Positions 1 through 4,866 of a stretch of 5,940 nucleotides of DNA are shown piece after piece; within the stretch, counting starts at the first letter, position 1; each line of letters opens with the position of its first letter. The notes under the pieces are model-generated. The model was not told the origin of the DNA, did not search any database, and saw nothing but the letters and a program-made list of their open reading frames with translations. The position numbers and the translations under genes were made by a program. This DNA is from Deltaproteobacteria bacterium (GTDB lineage: Bacteria; Desulfobacterota; Desulfarculia; Desulfarculales; Desulfarculaceae). Where the stretch lies: the NCBI GenBank assembly GCA_021815655.1, contig JAKAGJ010000167.1, forward strand, positions 1-5,940, read 5' to 3'.

Positions 1-96
1 CTTGGCCGCGCGAAAGCCGATCAAGAGCCCGGGGCAGAGGTGGCCGTGAAAGCGCACGGCTGCTTGCAGGTCCGGGGGCAGGTTGGCCGGGTCCAT
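1..96 (-). CDS. FmdE-family protein, N-terminal fragment (runs off left edge)
   Basis: The reverse complement of 1-96 reads as 32 open codons from an ATG: MDPANLPPDLQAAVRF, then HGHLCPGLLIGFRAAK. The segment FHGHLCPGLLIGFRAA (residues 16-31) matches the conserved start of the FmdE family (formylmethanofuran dehydrogenase subunit E-like), where the His and Cys of HGHxCPG help form a metal site. In methanogens this protein accompanies the molybdenum/tungsten formylmethanofuran dehydrogenase. Stand-alone homologues are common in sulfate reducers and other anaerobes, and their role is not settled. The start is supported by an AGGAGAA ribosome binding site 5 bases upstream and a promoter match about 40 bp upstream. 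There is no signal peptide, so the protein is probably cytoplasmic. Only the N-terminus is visible, so full length, later metal-binding cysteines and leftward neighbours cannot be judged. It is divergent from the chemoreceptor gene. Confidence 0.78.
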   Translation of the reverse strand, partial: MDPANLPPDLQAAVRFHGHLCPGLLIGFRAAK

Positions 97-101
97 GGCG
101 G

Positions 102-108
102 TTCTCCT
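102..108 (-). promoter_or_regulatory. Ribosome binding site of the FmdE-like gene
   Basis: On the minus strand this reads AGGAGAA, with 5 bases before the ATG whose first base is at 96. It is a near-perfect Shine-Dalgarno sequence and is the main support for the start codon of this edge-truncated gene. Confidence 0.75.
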
Positions 109-133
109 GTCAGGGTATGCGGCGCTTAGCCCA

Positions 134-162
134 AGCATAGCCATGGCGCCCCCGGCTGGCAA
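134..162 (-). promoter_or_regulatory. Sigma-70-like promoter of the FmdE-like gene
   Basis: On the minus strand there is TTGCCA (plus-strand 157-162) and TATGCT (134-139), separated by exactly 17 bp. These match the TTGACA and TATAAT consensus at 5/6 and 4/6 positions. The predicted transcript would start near 127, giving a short leader of about 30 nt that contains the ribosome binding site. Position, spacing and orientation all fit the FmdE-like gene. The match was found by eye and has not been scored against background. Confidence 0.5.
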
Positions 163-203
163 GGCCCGGGGGCGCGGGCGGTCGGCGGGAGCAAGGAGAA
201 TGG

Positions 204-238
204 GTCTCGTCTGGCGAGACAAATGTCCTGCCGCAGGA
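204..238. promoter_or_regulatory. Two adjacent inverted repeats, possible activator sites
   Basis: Two perfect dyads lie side by side: GTCTCG-5 nt-CGAGAC at 204-220, and TCCTGC-C-GCAGGA at 226-238. They sit about 135-165 bp upstream of the start predicted from the sigma-54 promoter at 346-361, the usual distance for enhancer sites of bacterial enhancer-binding proteins. They also lie upstream of the leftward promoter, so they could serve either gene. The two dyads differ in sequence, which argues against their being two copies of one site. The regulatory role is inference. Confidence 0.3.
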
Positions 239-280
239 TACAACCCCTGGCCAGCTCTCGGGAACGCCGAAAATGCCGAG

Positions 281-304
281 ATGCTTAGCCAGTAAATTAA
301 GCAT
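281..304. repeat. 7-bp inverted repeat, possible operator
   Basis: ATGCTTA (281-287) and TAAGCAT (298-304) are perfect inverted copies separated by 10 nt. They mark the start of the AT-rich island, about 42 bp upstream of the -24 element of the sigma-54 promoter. The word GCTTAGCC at the left arm (283-290) recurs at 124-131, next to the predicted start of the leftward transcript. This could be a shared operator word or chance. Confidence 0.3.
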
Positions 305-312
305 GTTAATAC

Positions 313-360
313 GCAAGCCATATATAATATAATGATAGTGTATTATGGCATTGGGCTTGC
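313..360. repeat. Nested AT-centred palindrome overlapping the sigma-54 promoter
   Basis: GCAA (313-316) is complementary to TTGC (357-360), and directly inside it GCCATA (317-322) is complementary to TATGGC (344-349). Alternatively GCAAGCC (313-319) pairs with GGCTTGC (354-360) over 7 bp. The core (320-346) is almost pure A/T, with two overlapping TATAAT words at 323-328 and 328-333. The right arms coincide with the -24 and -12 elements of the promoter at 346-361, so a protein binding this dyad would compete with, or help, the polymerase. Confidence 0.4.
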
Positions 361-361
361 T
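346..361 (+). promoter_or_regulatory. Sigma-54 (-24/-12) promoter
   Basis: TGGCA at 346-350 and TTGCT at 357-361 match both halves of the RpoN consensus TGGCAC-N5-TTGCW. The invariant GG (347-348) and GC (359-360) are separated by exactly the required 10 bp. Transcription would start about 12 bases past the GC, near 372, reading rightward toward the chemoreceptor gene at 768. Sigma-54 promoters need an enhancer-binding activator; the dyads at 204-238 are at a suitable distance. The weak points are the roughly 395-nt distance to the start codon and the lack of any experimental or statistical support. Confidence 0.55.
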
Positions 362-418
362 TCCCTAATAGTCAGGCGGACGTTGGGCTATCGGGTTTAT
401 GCACAACGAATGCACCAA

Positions 419-461
419 TAGCAACTAAAGCTAACTAATTTATATCTTGACTGAGTTGCTA
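419..461 (+). repeat. 8-bp inverted repeat in the leader
   Basis: TAGCAACT (419-426) and AGTTGCTA (454-461) are perfect inverted copies separated by 27 nt of AT-rich sequence. In RNA this would be an 8-bp stem with a large loop; in DNA it could be a pair of operator half-sites about 35 bp apart. A TTGACT word (447-452) lies between the arms, but no good -10 follows it at the right distance. Confidence 0.35.
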
Positions 462-673
462 GGTTCTGCCATCGTTTCCCGGCCGTTCGTTAGGTGAAAC
501 CACCCGCGGGCGGCGAGCTGTCGGCGGCAACCACCTGGGCTGGCCCCATTGTCTCTTGGGGAAAGAGAAGGGCCGGGCCCGCGGCCAGAACCAGGCCAAG
601 GTGGGGGTGCCGCTGGAACTTCTGGCAACAATGTTTTGGCCGAGGGTCGCGGGACCCTGGAGGGAAGGCCTGC

Positions 674-723
674 CGCTGGTCCTGGTCGGGCCCAGGGGCA
701 TGGGCACCGACAGGACCAAAGCG
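674..723 (+). other. Strong bulged stem-loop 45 nt upstream of the chemoreceptor start
   Basis: GGTCCTGGTCGG (678-689) pairs with CCGACAGGACC (707-717) except for one bulged G. The helix continues inward with GCCC/GGGC (690-693/702-705, with A706 bulged) and outward with T677-A718 and CGC/GCG (674-676/721-723, past an AA bulge). The total is about 19 pairs around an 8-nt loop (694-701). This is the most stable RNA fold I can see in the leader, and it ends about 30 nt before the ribosome binding site. The role, whether RNA stability, translational control or a protein site, is unknown. Confidence 0.45.
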
Positions 724-754
724 CCTGTGCGGGTAATTCTACGCCGGCCCCAAG

Positions 755-760
755 TAAGGA
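755..760 (+). promoter_or_regulatory. Ribosome binding site that fixes the chemoreceptor start
   Basis: TAAGGA lies 7 bases before the ATG at 768. The reading frame stays open upstream to about 549, but only this ATG has a Shine-Dalgarno sequence, and it is followed directly by a typical chemoreceptor N-terminus (a short polar stretch, then a membrane helix). Confidence 0.7.
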
Positions 761-767
761 TAGTCCA

Positions 768-2648
768 ATGAACATTAGCAAGTTGACGGTTGGGCAACGC
801 ATCCTGGCCGGTTTCGGCGTGGTGCTGGCCCTGATGGTGGTTTCGGTGCTGCTTACCCAGTTGGGAGTAAACAGCGTGGTCAAAAACGCCAAGGAGGTGA
901 TCAGCGGCAATCGCCTGGACGGCCTCTTGGCCCAGCGCGAGGTGGATCACCTGACCTGGGCCAATAAACTGGGCTCCACCCTGAGCGACCCCAAGGGCGA
1001 CAAGATCACCGTGGAAACCGACCACACCAAGTGCGCCCTGGGGCACTGGCTCTACGGTGAGGGCCGCAAAGAGGCCGAGGCCCAGGTGCCGGCCCTGACC
1101 CCCCTGCTCAAGCAGATCGAGGAGGCGCACATGCGCCTGCACCAGACGGCCATCGCCATCGCCAAGGTCTTCCGCCCCGGCGACCCGGAGCTGCCCGGCT
1201 TCCTGGCCGCCCGCGAGGCCGACCACCTGCGCTGGGCCAACGCCGTGGCCAAGGCCCTCTTGAACCACGAGACGCAGTTGGGCGTGGAGACCGACCCCCA
1301 CAAATGCGCCCTGGGCAAGTGGCTGGACAGCCCCGCGGCCCAGGCGGTGGCGGCCAATCCCACCCTCAAGACCCTGCTGGAGCAGATAAAGGAGCCCCAT
1401 GAACGGCTGCACGCCTCGGCCGTGAGCATAGGGGAGGCCTTGCAGGCCGGGGACGTGCCCAAGGCCCAGGCCATTTACCATCAGCAGACCCAGGCCGCCC
1501 TGACCGAAACCGGCGCGGTGCTCAGCAAGATGGTGGATGAGGCCAAGGCCTCGGTGCAGGGCAAGCAGCAGGCCGAGGCCATCTACACCAGCCAGACCCT
1601 GCCGGCCCTGGCCGCCACCCAGGGACTTTTGCATCAGTTGCGCGCCACGGCCCGCAAGACCATCCTCACCGACGAGGCCATGCTGGAGCAGGCCCAGGAC
1701 TGCAAGACGCGAGTGAGCACCGTGGGGATCCTGGCGGTGGTGGGCGGCCTTTTCCTGGCCTTTTTCATCGCCCGGGGCATCAGCGGGGCGCTTAGGCGCA
1801 TCTCCGTCCAGATGGAGGAGGGCGCGGGCCAGGTCTCGGCGGCCAGCAGCCAGGTGGCCTCCACCAGCCAGGGCCTGGCCCAGGGCTCCTCCGAGCAGGC
1901 CGCCTCCCTGGAGAACACCAGCGCCGCCCTGGAGGAGGTGGCCAGCATGATCCGTCACAACGCCGACAACGCCCAGCAGGCCAACAACCTGATGACCCAG
2001 TCCAATCAGGTGGTGAGCCAGGCCCTGGAGTCCATGGAGACCCTGCGCCAGGCCATGGAACGCATCACCGAGGCCAGCGACCAGACCAGCAAGATCATCA
2101 AGACCATCGACGAGATCGCCTTCCAGACCAACCTCCTGGCCCTAAACGCCGCCGTGGAGGCGGCTCGGGCGGGCGAGGCCGGGGCGGGGTTCGCGGTGGT
2201 GGCCGACGAGGTGCGCAACCTGGCCATGCGCGCCGCCGAGGCGGCCCGCAACACCCAGGCCATCCTGGAGCAAAACCTGGAGAACATCCGCCAGGGCTCG
2301 CAGTTGGTGGCCGGCACCGACGAGGCCTTCGGCCAGGTGGCCCAAAGCTCCCAGCAGGTGGCCGCCCTGGTGGCCGAGATCGCCGCGGCCTCGGCCGAGC
2401 AGGCCCAGGGCATCGAGCAGGTCAACCACGCCACCCGCGAGATGGACGATGTCACCCAGCAGACCGCCGCCGGCGCCGAGGAGTCAGCCTCGGCGGCCGA
2501 GGAGCTGGACAGCCAGGCCCATCATCTGCAAGACATGGTCGCCGACCTGCTGGCCTTGGTGGGCGCCCGCCAGGCCCGGCCGGCCCGGCGCCAGGCCCAG
2601 GCGGACAAGGCCCGCCTACTGCCCCAGCCGCCCAAGGGTGTTGCCTAA
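768..2648 (+). CDS. Methyl-accepting chemotaxis protein with tandem CZB zinc-binding domains
   Basis: This 626-residue inner-membrane chemoreceptor should form arrays with CheA and CheW and bias flagellar or other motility. A membrane helix at about 11-33 is followed by a predicted periplasmic region (34-316), a second membrane helix (about 317-336) and the cytoplasmic signalling hairpin. The hairpin tip (about 445-475) carries the family hallmark [21 protein letters not shown], split here as [10 protein letters not shown] at 449-458 and [11 protein letters not shown] at 459-469. The sensor region holds two CZB domains. Each has the Hxx[W]...CxLGxW...HxxxH zinc pattern: H61/C89/H121/H125 and H153/C180/H211/H215. 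A full HAMP domain is not apparent: after TM2 only a short linker ([19 protein letters not shown]) precedes the signalling coil. Candidate methylation pairs are E389-E390 and E571-E572. There is no C-terminal CheR/CheB tether pentapeptide; the protein ends in a basic, Pro-rich tail. The ligand is inferred to be zinc, or oxidants acting on the zinc-bound cysteine. The start at 768 is chosen over the longer open frame because of its ribosome binding site. Confidence 0.95.
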   Translation: MNISKLTVGQRILAGFGVVLALMVVSVLLTQLGVNSVVKNAKEVISGNRLDGLLAQREVDHLTWANKLGSTLSDPKGDKITVETDHTKCALGHWLYGEGRKEAEAQVPALTPLLKQIEEAHMRLHQTAIAIAKVFRPGDPELPGFLAAREADHLRWANAVAKALLNHETQLGVETDPHKCALGKWLDSPAAQAVAANPTLKTLLEQIKEPHERLHASAVSIGEALQAGDVPKAQAIYHQQTQAALTETGAVLSKMVDEAKASVQGKQQAEAIYTSQTLPALAATQGLLHQLRATARKTILTDEAMLEQAQDCKTRVSTVGILAVVGGLFLAFFIARGISGALRRISVQMEEGAGQVSAASSQVASTSQGLAQGSSEQAASLENTSAALEEVASMIRHNADNAQQANNLMTQSNQVVSQALESMETLRQAMERITEASDQTSKIIKTIDEIAFQTNLLALNAAVEAARAGEAGAGFAVVADEVRNLAMRAAEAARNTQAILEQNLENIRQGSQLVAGTDEAFGQVAQSSQQVAALVAEIAAASAEQAQGIEQVNHATREMDDVTQQTAAGAEESASAAEELDSQAHHLQDMVADLLALVGARQARPARRQAQADKARLLPQPPKGVA

Positions 2649-2676
2649 GGGCCGCGCCAACCCGTGATATGAGAAT

Positions 2677-2705
2677 GCGGCACGGGGCAGGACGCCCCGT
2701 GCCGC
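2677..2705 (+). terminator. Hairpin after the chemoreceptor gene, probable terminator
   Basis: GCGGCACGGGGC (2677-2688) and GCCCCGTGCCGC (2694-2705) form a perfect 12-bp, very GC-rich stem with a 5-nt AGGAC loop. It begins 28 nt after the stop codon. No T-run follows (the next bases are GCTCTGG), so it is not a textbook intrinsic terminator. It may instead act with Rho, or protect the 3' end of the transcript. It separates the chemoreceptor from the lipid-transport operon. Confidence 0.55.
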
Positions 2706-2779
2706 GCTCTGGATACGGGGGAGTCTTCTCCAACGCCCCCGCCAAGCCTCCAGCCAGTCTGGGGTGACCACCCCATGGC

Positions 2780-2820
2780 CCTTGCCCCTGCCCACGACTT
2801 GTTCTAATCTGTGGGCAAGG
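2780..2820 (+). promoter_or_regulatory. Possible promoter with overlapping operator-like dyad, transport operon
   Basis: TTGCCC (2782-2787) and TAATCT (2805-2810) are separated by 17 bp, a moderate sigma-70 match (4/6 and 3/6). CCTTGCCC (2780-2787) is the inverted copy of GGGCAAGG (2813-2820), and GCCCAC (2790-2795) of GTGGGC (2811-2816). The dyads therefore enclose the proposed -10. Transcription would start near 2817 and give a leader of about 65 nt. Downstream lies another dyad, CCGGCC-TT-GGCCGG (2823-2836). In GC-rich DNA such repeats can arise by chance, so confidence is modest. Confidence 0.3.
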
Positions 2821-2868
2821 CCCCGGCCTTGGCCGGCGGCCCCTTTTCCATGGCCACCCCACGGGGAA

Positions 2869-2876
2869 AGAGGAAG
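2869..2876 (+). promoter_or_regulatory. Ribosome binding site that selects the TTG start of the permease
   Basis: AGAGGAAG lies 4 bases before TTG at 2881 (6 bases counted from AGGA). The frame is open further upstream to a GTG at 2764, but that codon has no Shine-Dalgarno sequence. The extra 39 residues would be an implausible Pro/Trp-rich peptide overlapping the dyad-rich region. Confidence 0.6.
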
Positions 2877-2880
2877 CAAG

Positions 2881-4071
2881 TTGCACCTGACCAGGCCCGC
2901 CTGGCGCCGGCGGCTCTCCGGCCTGCACAAGAAGACCGCCCCCAAGGGCGGCTTCAGCCTGTCCTTGGCCCCCGAGCCCGGCGGCGGCACCCGCCTGACC
3001 CTGGCCGGCCGCCTGGACCTGGGGGGGCTGGAGGACCTGAAAAACGACCTGACGGGGGTGTGGGGGCAGGTGGAGCGGCAGCGCCTGGTGGTGGACCTGG
3101 GCGGCGTGGTCTACCTGGACAGCGCCGGGGCCCTGGCCCTGGCCGGTCTGGAGACCGAGGCCCAGGCCCGCGGCGTGGAGCTGGTCTACCAGGGGTTGGG
3201 GCCGGCGGCCCAGGGCATCAAGGGCCTCCTGGACCTGGAGGGGCTCAAGAAACCGCCCCTGATCCCGGCGGTGCGCTCCGGGGGCTTTCTGGACCAGGTG
3301 GGCGAGGCCTGGCTGGCCACGATCAAGGACGTCTACCTGGTGATCTCCTTTTTGGGAGAGTTCCTGGCCGCCTGCGGCCGCGCCATCCTGCACCCCAAGC
3401 TGCTGCGCCTGGGCGAGGTGCTGTTGTACATGGAGCAGGTGGGGGTCAACGGCCTGCCCATCGTGGGGCTGATAAGCTTCCTCCTGGGCCTAATCATGGC
3501 CTTCATGTCCTCGCTGCAATTGCAGCCCTTTGGCGCCAACATCTACGTGGCCAACCTGGTGGCCCTGGCCATGGTCAAGGAGCTGGGGCCCATCATGACC
3601 GCGGTGCTGGTGGCCGGGCGCTCGGGCTCGGCGTTCGCGGCGGAGATCGGCACCATGAAGGTCAACGAGGAAGTGGACGCCCTGGTGGTCATGGGCTATG
3701 ACCCCCTGGTCTTCCTGGCCTTGCCCAAGGTGCTGGCGGCGGTGTTGACCGTGCCCCTCTTGACCCTCTTCGCCGATCTCCTGGCCATCGCCGGCGGCCT
3801 GGTGGTGGGCGTGACGGGCATGGGGCTCACCGCCGGCTCCTACATCGACCAGACCATCAAGAGCCTCAACTCCCAGGACATCCTCACCAGCATGCTCAAG
3901 GCGGCCACCTTCGCGCTCTTGATCGCCGGCATCGGCTGTCAGCGGGGCTTCATGGTGCGCGGCGGCGCCCAGGCCGTGGGTTCGGCCACCACCTCGGCGG
4001 TGGTCTCGGCCATGTTCCTGATTATCGTGGCCGACTCCATCTACGCCGTGGTGCTGCACTATGCCGGCTGA
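2881..4071 (+). CDS. mlaE: STAS-MlaE fusion: lipid ABC transporter permease
   Basis: This is the inner-membrane permease of an MCE-type phospholipid ABC transporter, 396 residues from the TTG start. Residues about 24-115 form a STAS domain, with the strand VVDLGGVVYLDSAGALALAG (70-89) carrying the conserved Asp80-Ser81-x-Gly83 loop. The MlaE (DUF140) permease region occupies about 175-396. It contains the family core KELGPIMTAVLVAGRSGSA (233-251), then AEIGTMKVNEEVDAL (254-268), and four to five hydrophobic segments to the C-terminus. In E. coli the STAS protein MlaB is a separate subunit bound to the ATPase and needed for its activity; here it is fused to the permease, an arrangement known in other proteobacteria. 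MlaE alone is usually about 260 residues, so the extra N-terminal length is explained by STAS plus linker. The gene overlaps the downstream ATPase gene by 11 bp, indicating translational coupling. The TTG start is inferred from the ribosome binding site. Confidence 0.93.
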   Translation: MHLTRPAWRRRLSGLHKKTAPKGGFSLSLAPEPGGGTRLTLAGRLDLGGLEDLKNDLTGVWGQVERQRLVVDLGGVVYLDSAGALALAGLETEAQARGVELVYQGLGPAAQGIKGLLDLEGLKKPPLIPAVRSGGFLDQVGEAWLATIKDVYLVISFLGEFLAACGRAILHPKLLRLGEVLLYMEQVGVNGLPIVGLISFLLGLIMAFMSSLQLQPFGANIYVANLVALAMVKELGPIMTAVLVAGRSGSAFAAEIGTMKVNEEVDALVVMGYDPLVFLALPKVLAAVLTVPLLTLFADLLAIAGGLVVGVTGMGLTAGSYIDQTIKSLNSQDILTSMLKAATFALLIAGIGCQRGFMVRGGAQAVGSATTSAVVSAMFLIIVADSIYAVVLHYAG

Positions 4072-4849
4072 GGCCCCCATGGCCCCGGCGGCGGCCAAGG
4101 GCCAGCCGGTGATCGTGGTGGACGGACTGAGCGCCGGCTACGGCGGCGAGGTGATCTTAAAGGACGTGAGCTTCACGGTGGCCCGGGGGGAGATCCTGGT
4201 CATCGTGGGCGGCAGCGGCTGCGGCAAGTCCACCCTGCTAAAGCACATGATCGGCCTGCATCCGCCCATGGCCGGGCGGGTGCTCATCGACGGGGTGGAC
4301 ATCGGCCGGGCCCAGGACGCCGACCTGGTGCGCGTGCACCAGGGCATCGGGGTGCTGTTCCAGTCCGGGGCCTTGTTCGGGTCCTTGAGCCTGGTGGACA
4401 ACGTGGCCCTGCCGCTGATTGACTTCACCCATCTGCCCAAGGCCCTGGCCCTGGACCTGGCCCGGGTCAAGCTGGGCATGGTGGGGCTGGCCGGTTATGA
4501 GAACCACCTGCCCTCGGAGGTGAGCGGGGGCATGAAGAAGCGGGCCGGCCTGGCCCGGGCCATGGCGCTGGACCCGGCGGTGCTGTTTTTCGACGAGCCC
4601 TCGGCCGGCCTGGACCCGGTGACCTCGGCGGAGCTGGACCAACTGATCCTGCGCATCAACGCCGGCCTGGGCACCAGCATGGTCATCGTCAGCCACGAAC
4701 TGGCCTCCATCTTCAGCATCGCCCACCGCGTGGTGATGCTGGACAAGGCCGAGAAGGGTGTCATCGCCATGGGCGACCCCCGCGATTTGAGCCAAAACAG
4801 CCAGGATCCCCGGGTGCGGGGGTTCTTCCATCGCCAGCCGCCGGCGTGA
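4061..4849 (+). CDS. mlaF: MlaF-type ABC transporter ATPase
   Basis: This 262-residue cytoplasmic nucleotide-binding subunit powers the lipid transporter. All expected motifs are intact: Walker A GGSGCGKST (50-58), Q-loop Gln101 in VLFQSGALF, signature SGGMKKR (155-161), Walker B LFFDEP with catalytic Glu179 (175-180), D-loop SAGLDP (181-186) and H-loop His212. The variant signature SGGMxKR and the sequence FQSGALFxSL are typical of the MlaF/Ttg2A group. Length matches the family. The ATG lies inside the end of the permease gene (11-bp overlap). An alternative in-frame ATG at 4079 would remove six residues with no effect on the domains, and would begin just after the permease stop. No membrane segments are present. 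The protein should assemble as a dimer under the permease dimer, probably contacting the fused STAS domains. Confidence 0.95.
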   Translation: MPAEAPMAPAAAKGQPVIVVDGLSAGYGGEVILKDVSFTVARGEILVIVGGSGCGKSTLLKHMIGLHPPMAGRVLIDGVDIGRAQDADLVRVHQGIGVLFQSGALFGSLSLVDNVALPLIDFTHLPKALALDLARVKLGMVGLAGYENHLPSEVSGGMKKRAGLARAMALDPAVLFFDEPSAGLDPVTSAELDQLILRINAGLGTSMVIVSHELASIFSIAHRVVMLDKAEKGVIAMGDPRDLSQNSQDPRVRGFFHRQPPA

Positions 4850-4855
4850 AAGGCT

Positions 4856-4860
4856 AGGGG
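4856..4860 (+). promoter_or_regulatory. Ribosome binding site of the MCE gene
   Basis: AGGGG lies in the 17-bp gap between the ATPase stop (4847-4849) and the ATG at 4867, 6 bases before the start. It supports independent initiation of the MCE gene within the operon. Confidence 0.5.
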
Positions 4861-4866
4861 TCGGCC

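Larger units (their letters stand above)
372..767 (+). other. Long structured leader ahead of the chemoreceptor gene
   Basis: No convincing gene was found in this stretch on either strand. The first hundred bases are AT-rich, and from about 470 the DNA is GC-rich. Several perfect short hairpins can be drawn: TAGCAACT/AGTTGCTA (419-461), TCTCTT-GGGGA-AAGAGA (552-568), AGGGTC-GCGG-GACCCT (643-658), and a long bulged stem at 674-723. It does not match the c-di-GMP-I, cobalamin, TPP, glycine or SAM riboswitch sequences as I know them. It may be a cis-regulatory leader, or an internal promoter may make the true leader shorter. Confidence 0.35.

Noticed and set aside
83..316. Small open frames on both strands in the divergent intergenic region
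   Set aside because: No ribosome binding sites and no recognisable sequence; they cover the FmdE-like start, its promoter and the dyads.
425..452. Sigma-28 (flagellar) promoter from TAAAGCTA at 426-433
   Set aside because: No GCCGATAA-like -10 box follows at the required spacing.
447..475. Sigma-70 promoter from TTGACT at 447-452
   Set aside because: The -35 is good, but 16-18 bp downstream the sequence reads around CATCGT, which does not resemble a -10.
549..767. In-frame upstream extension of the chemoreceptor (73 residues)
   Set aside because: It has no ribosome binding site, is Gly/Pro/Arg-rich low-complexity sequence, and would place a non-homologous segment before a normal N-terminal membrane helix.
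372..767. c-di-GMP-I (GEMM) riboswitch before the chemoreceptor
   Set aside because: GGACCAAAGCGCC at 713-725 faintly recalls part of the GEMM core, but the first half, the correct spacing and the receptor loop are absent.
459..1958. Long open frame on the minus strand opposite the chemoreceptor (499 codons)
   Set aside because: It is antisense to a clearly coding gene; its Gly/His/Leu/Gln-rich translation is typical of a shadow frame in GC-rich DNA, and no domain is recognisable.
2764..2880. GTG start giving a 435-residue permease
   Set aside because: There is no Shine-Dalgarno sequence, the added peptide is Pro/Trp-rich, and the stretch overlaps promoter-like and dyad sequences. The TTG at 2881 has a good ribosome binding site.
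2811..3701. Overlapping plus-strand frame of 296 codons
   Set aside because: It is a Gly/Pro/Arg-rich frame-shifted reading of the permease gene.
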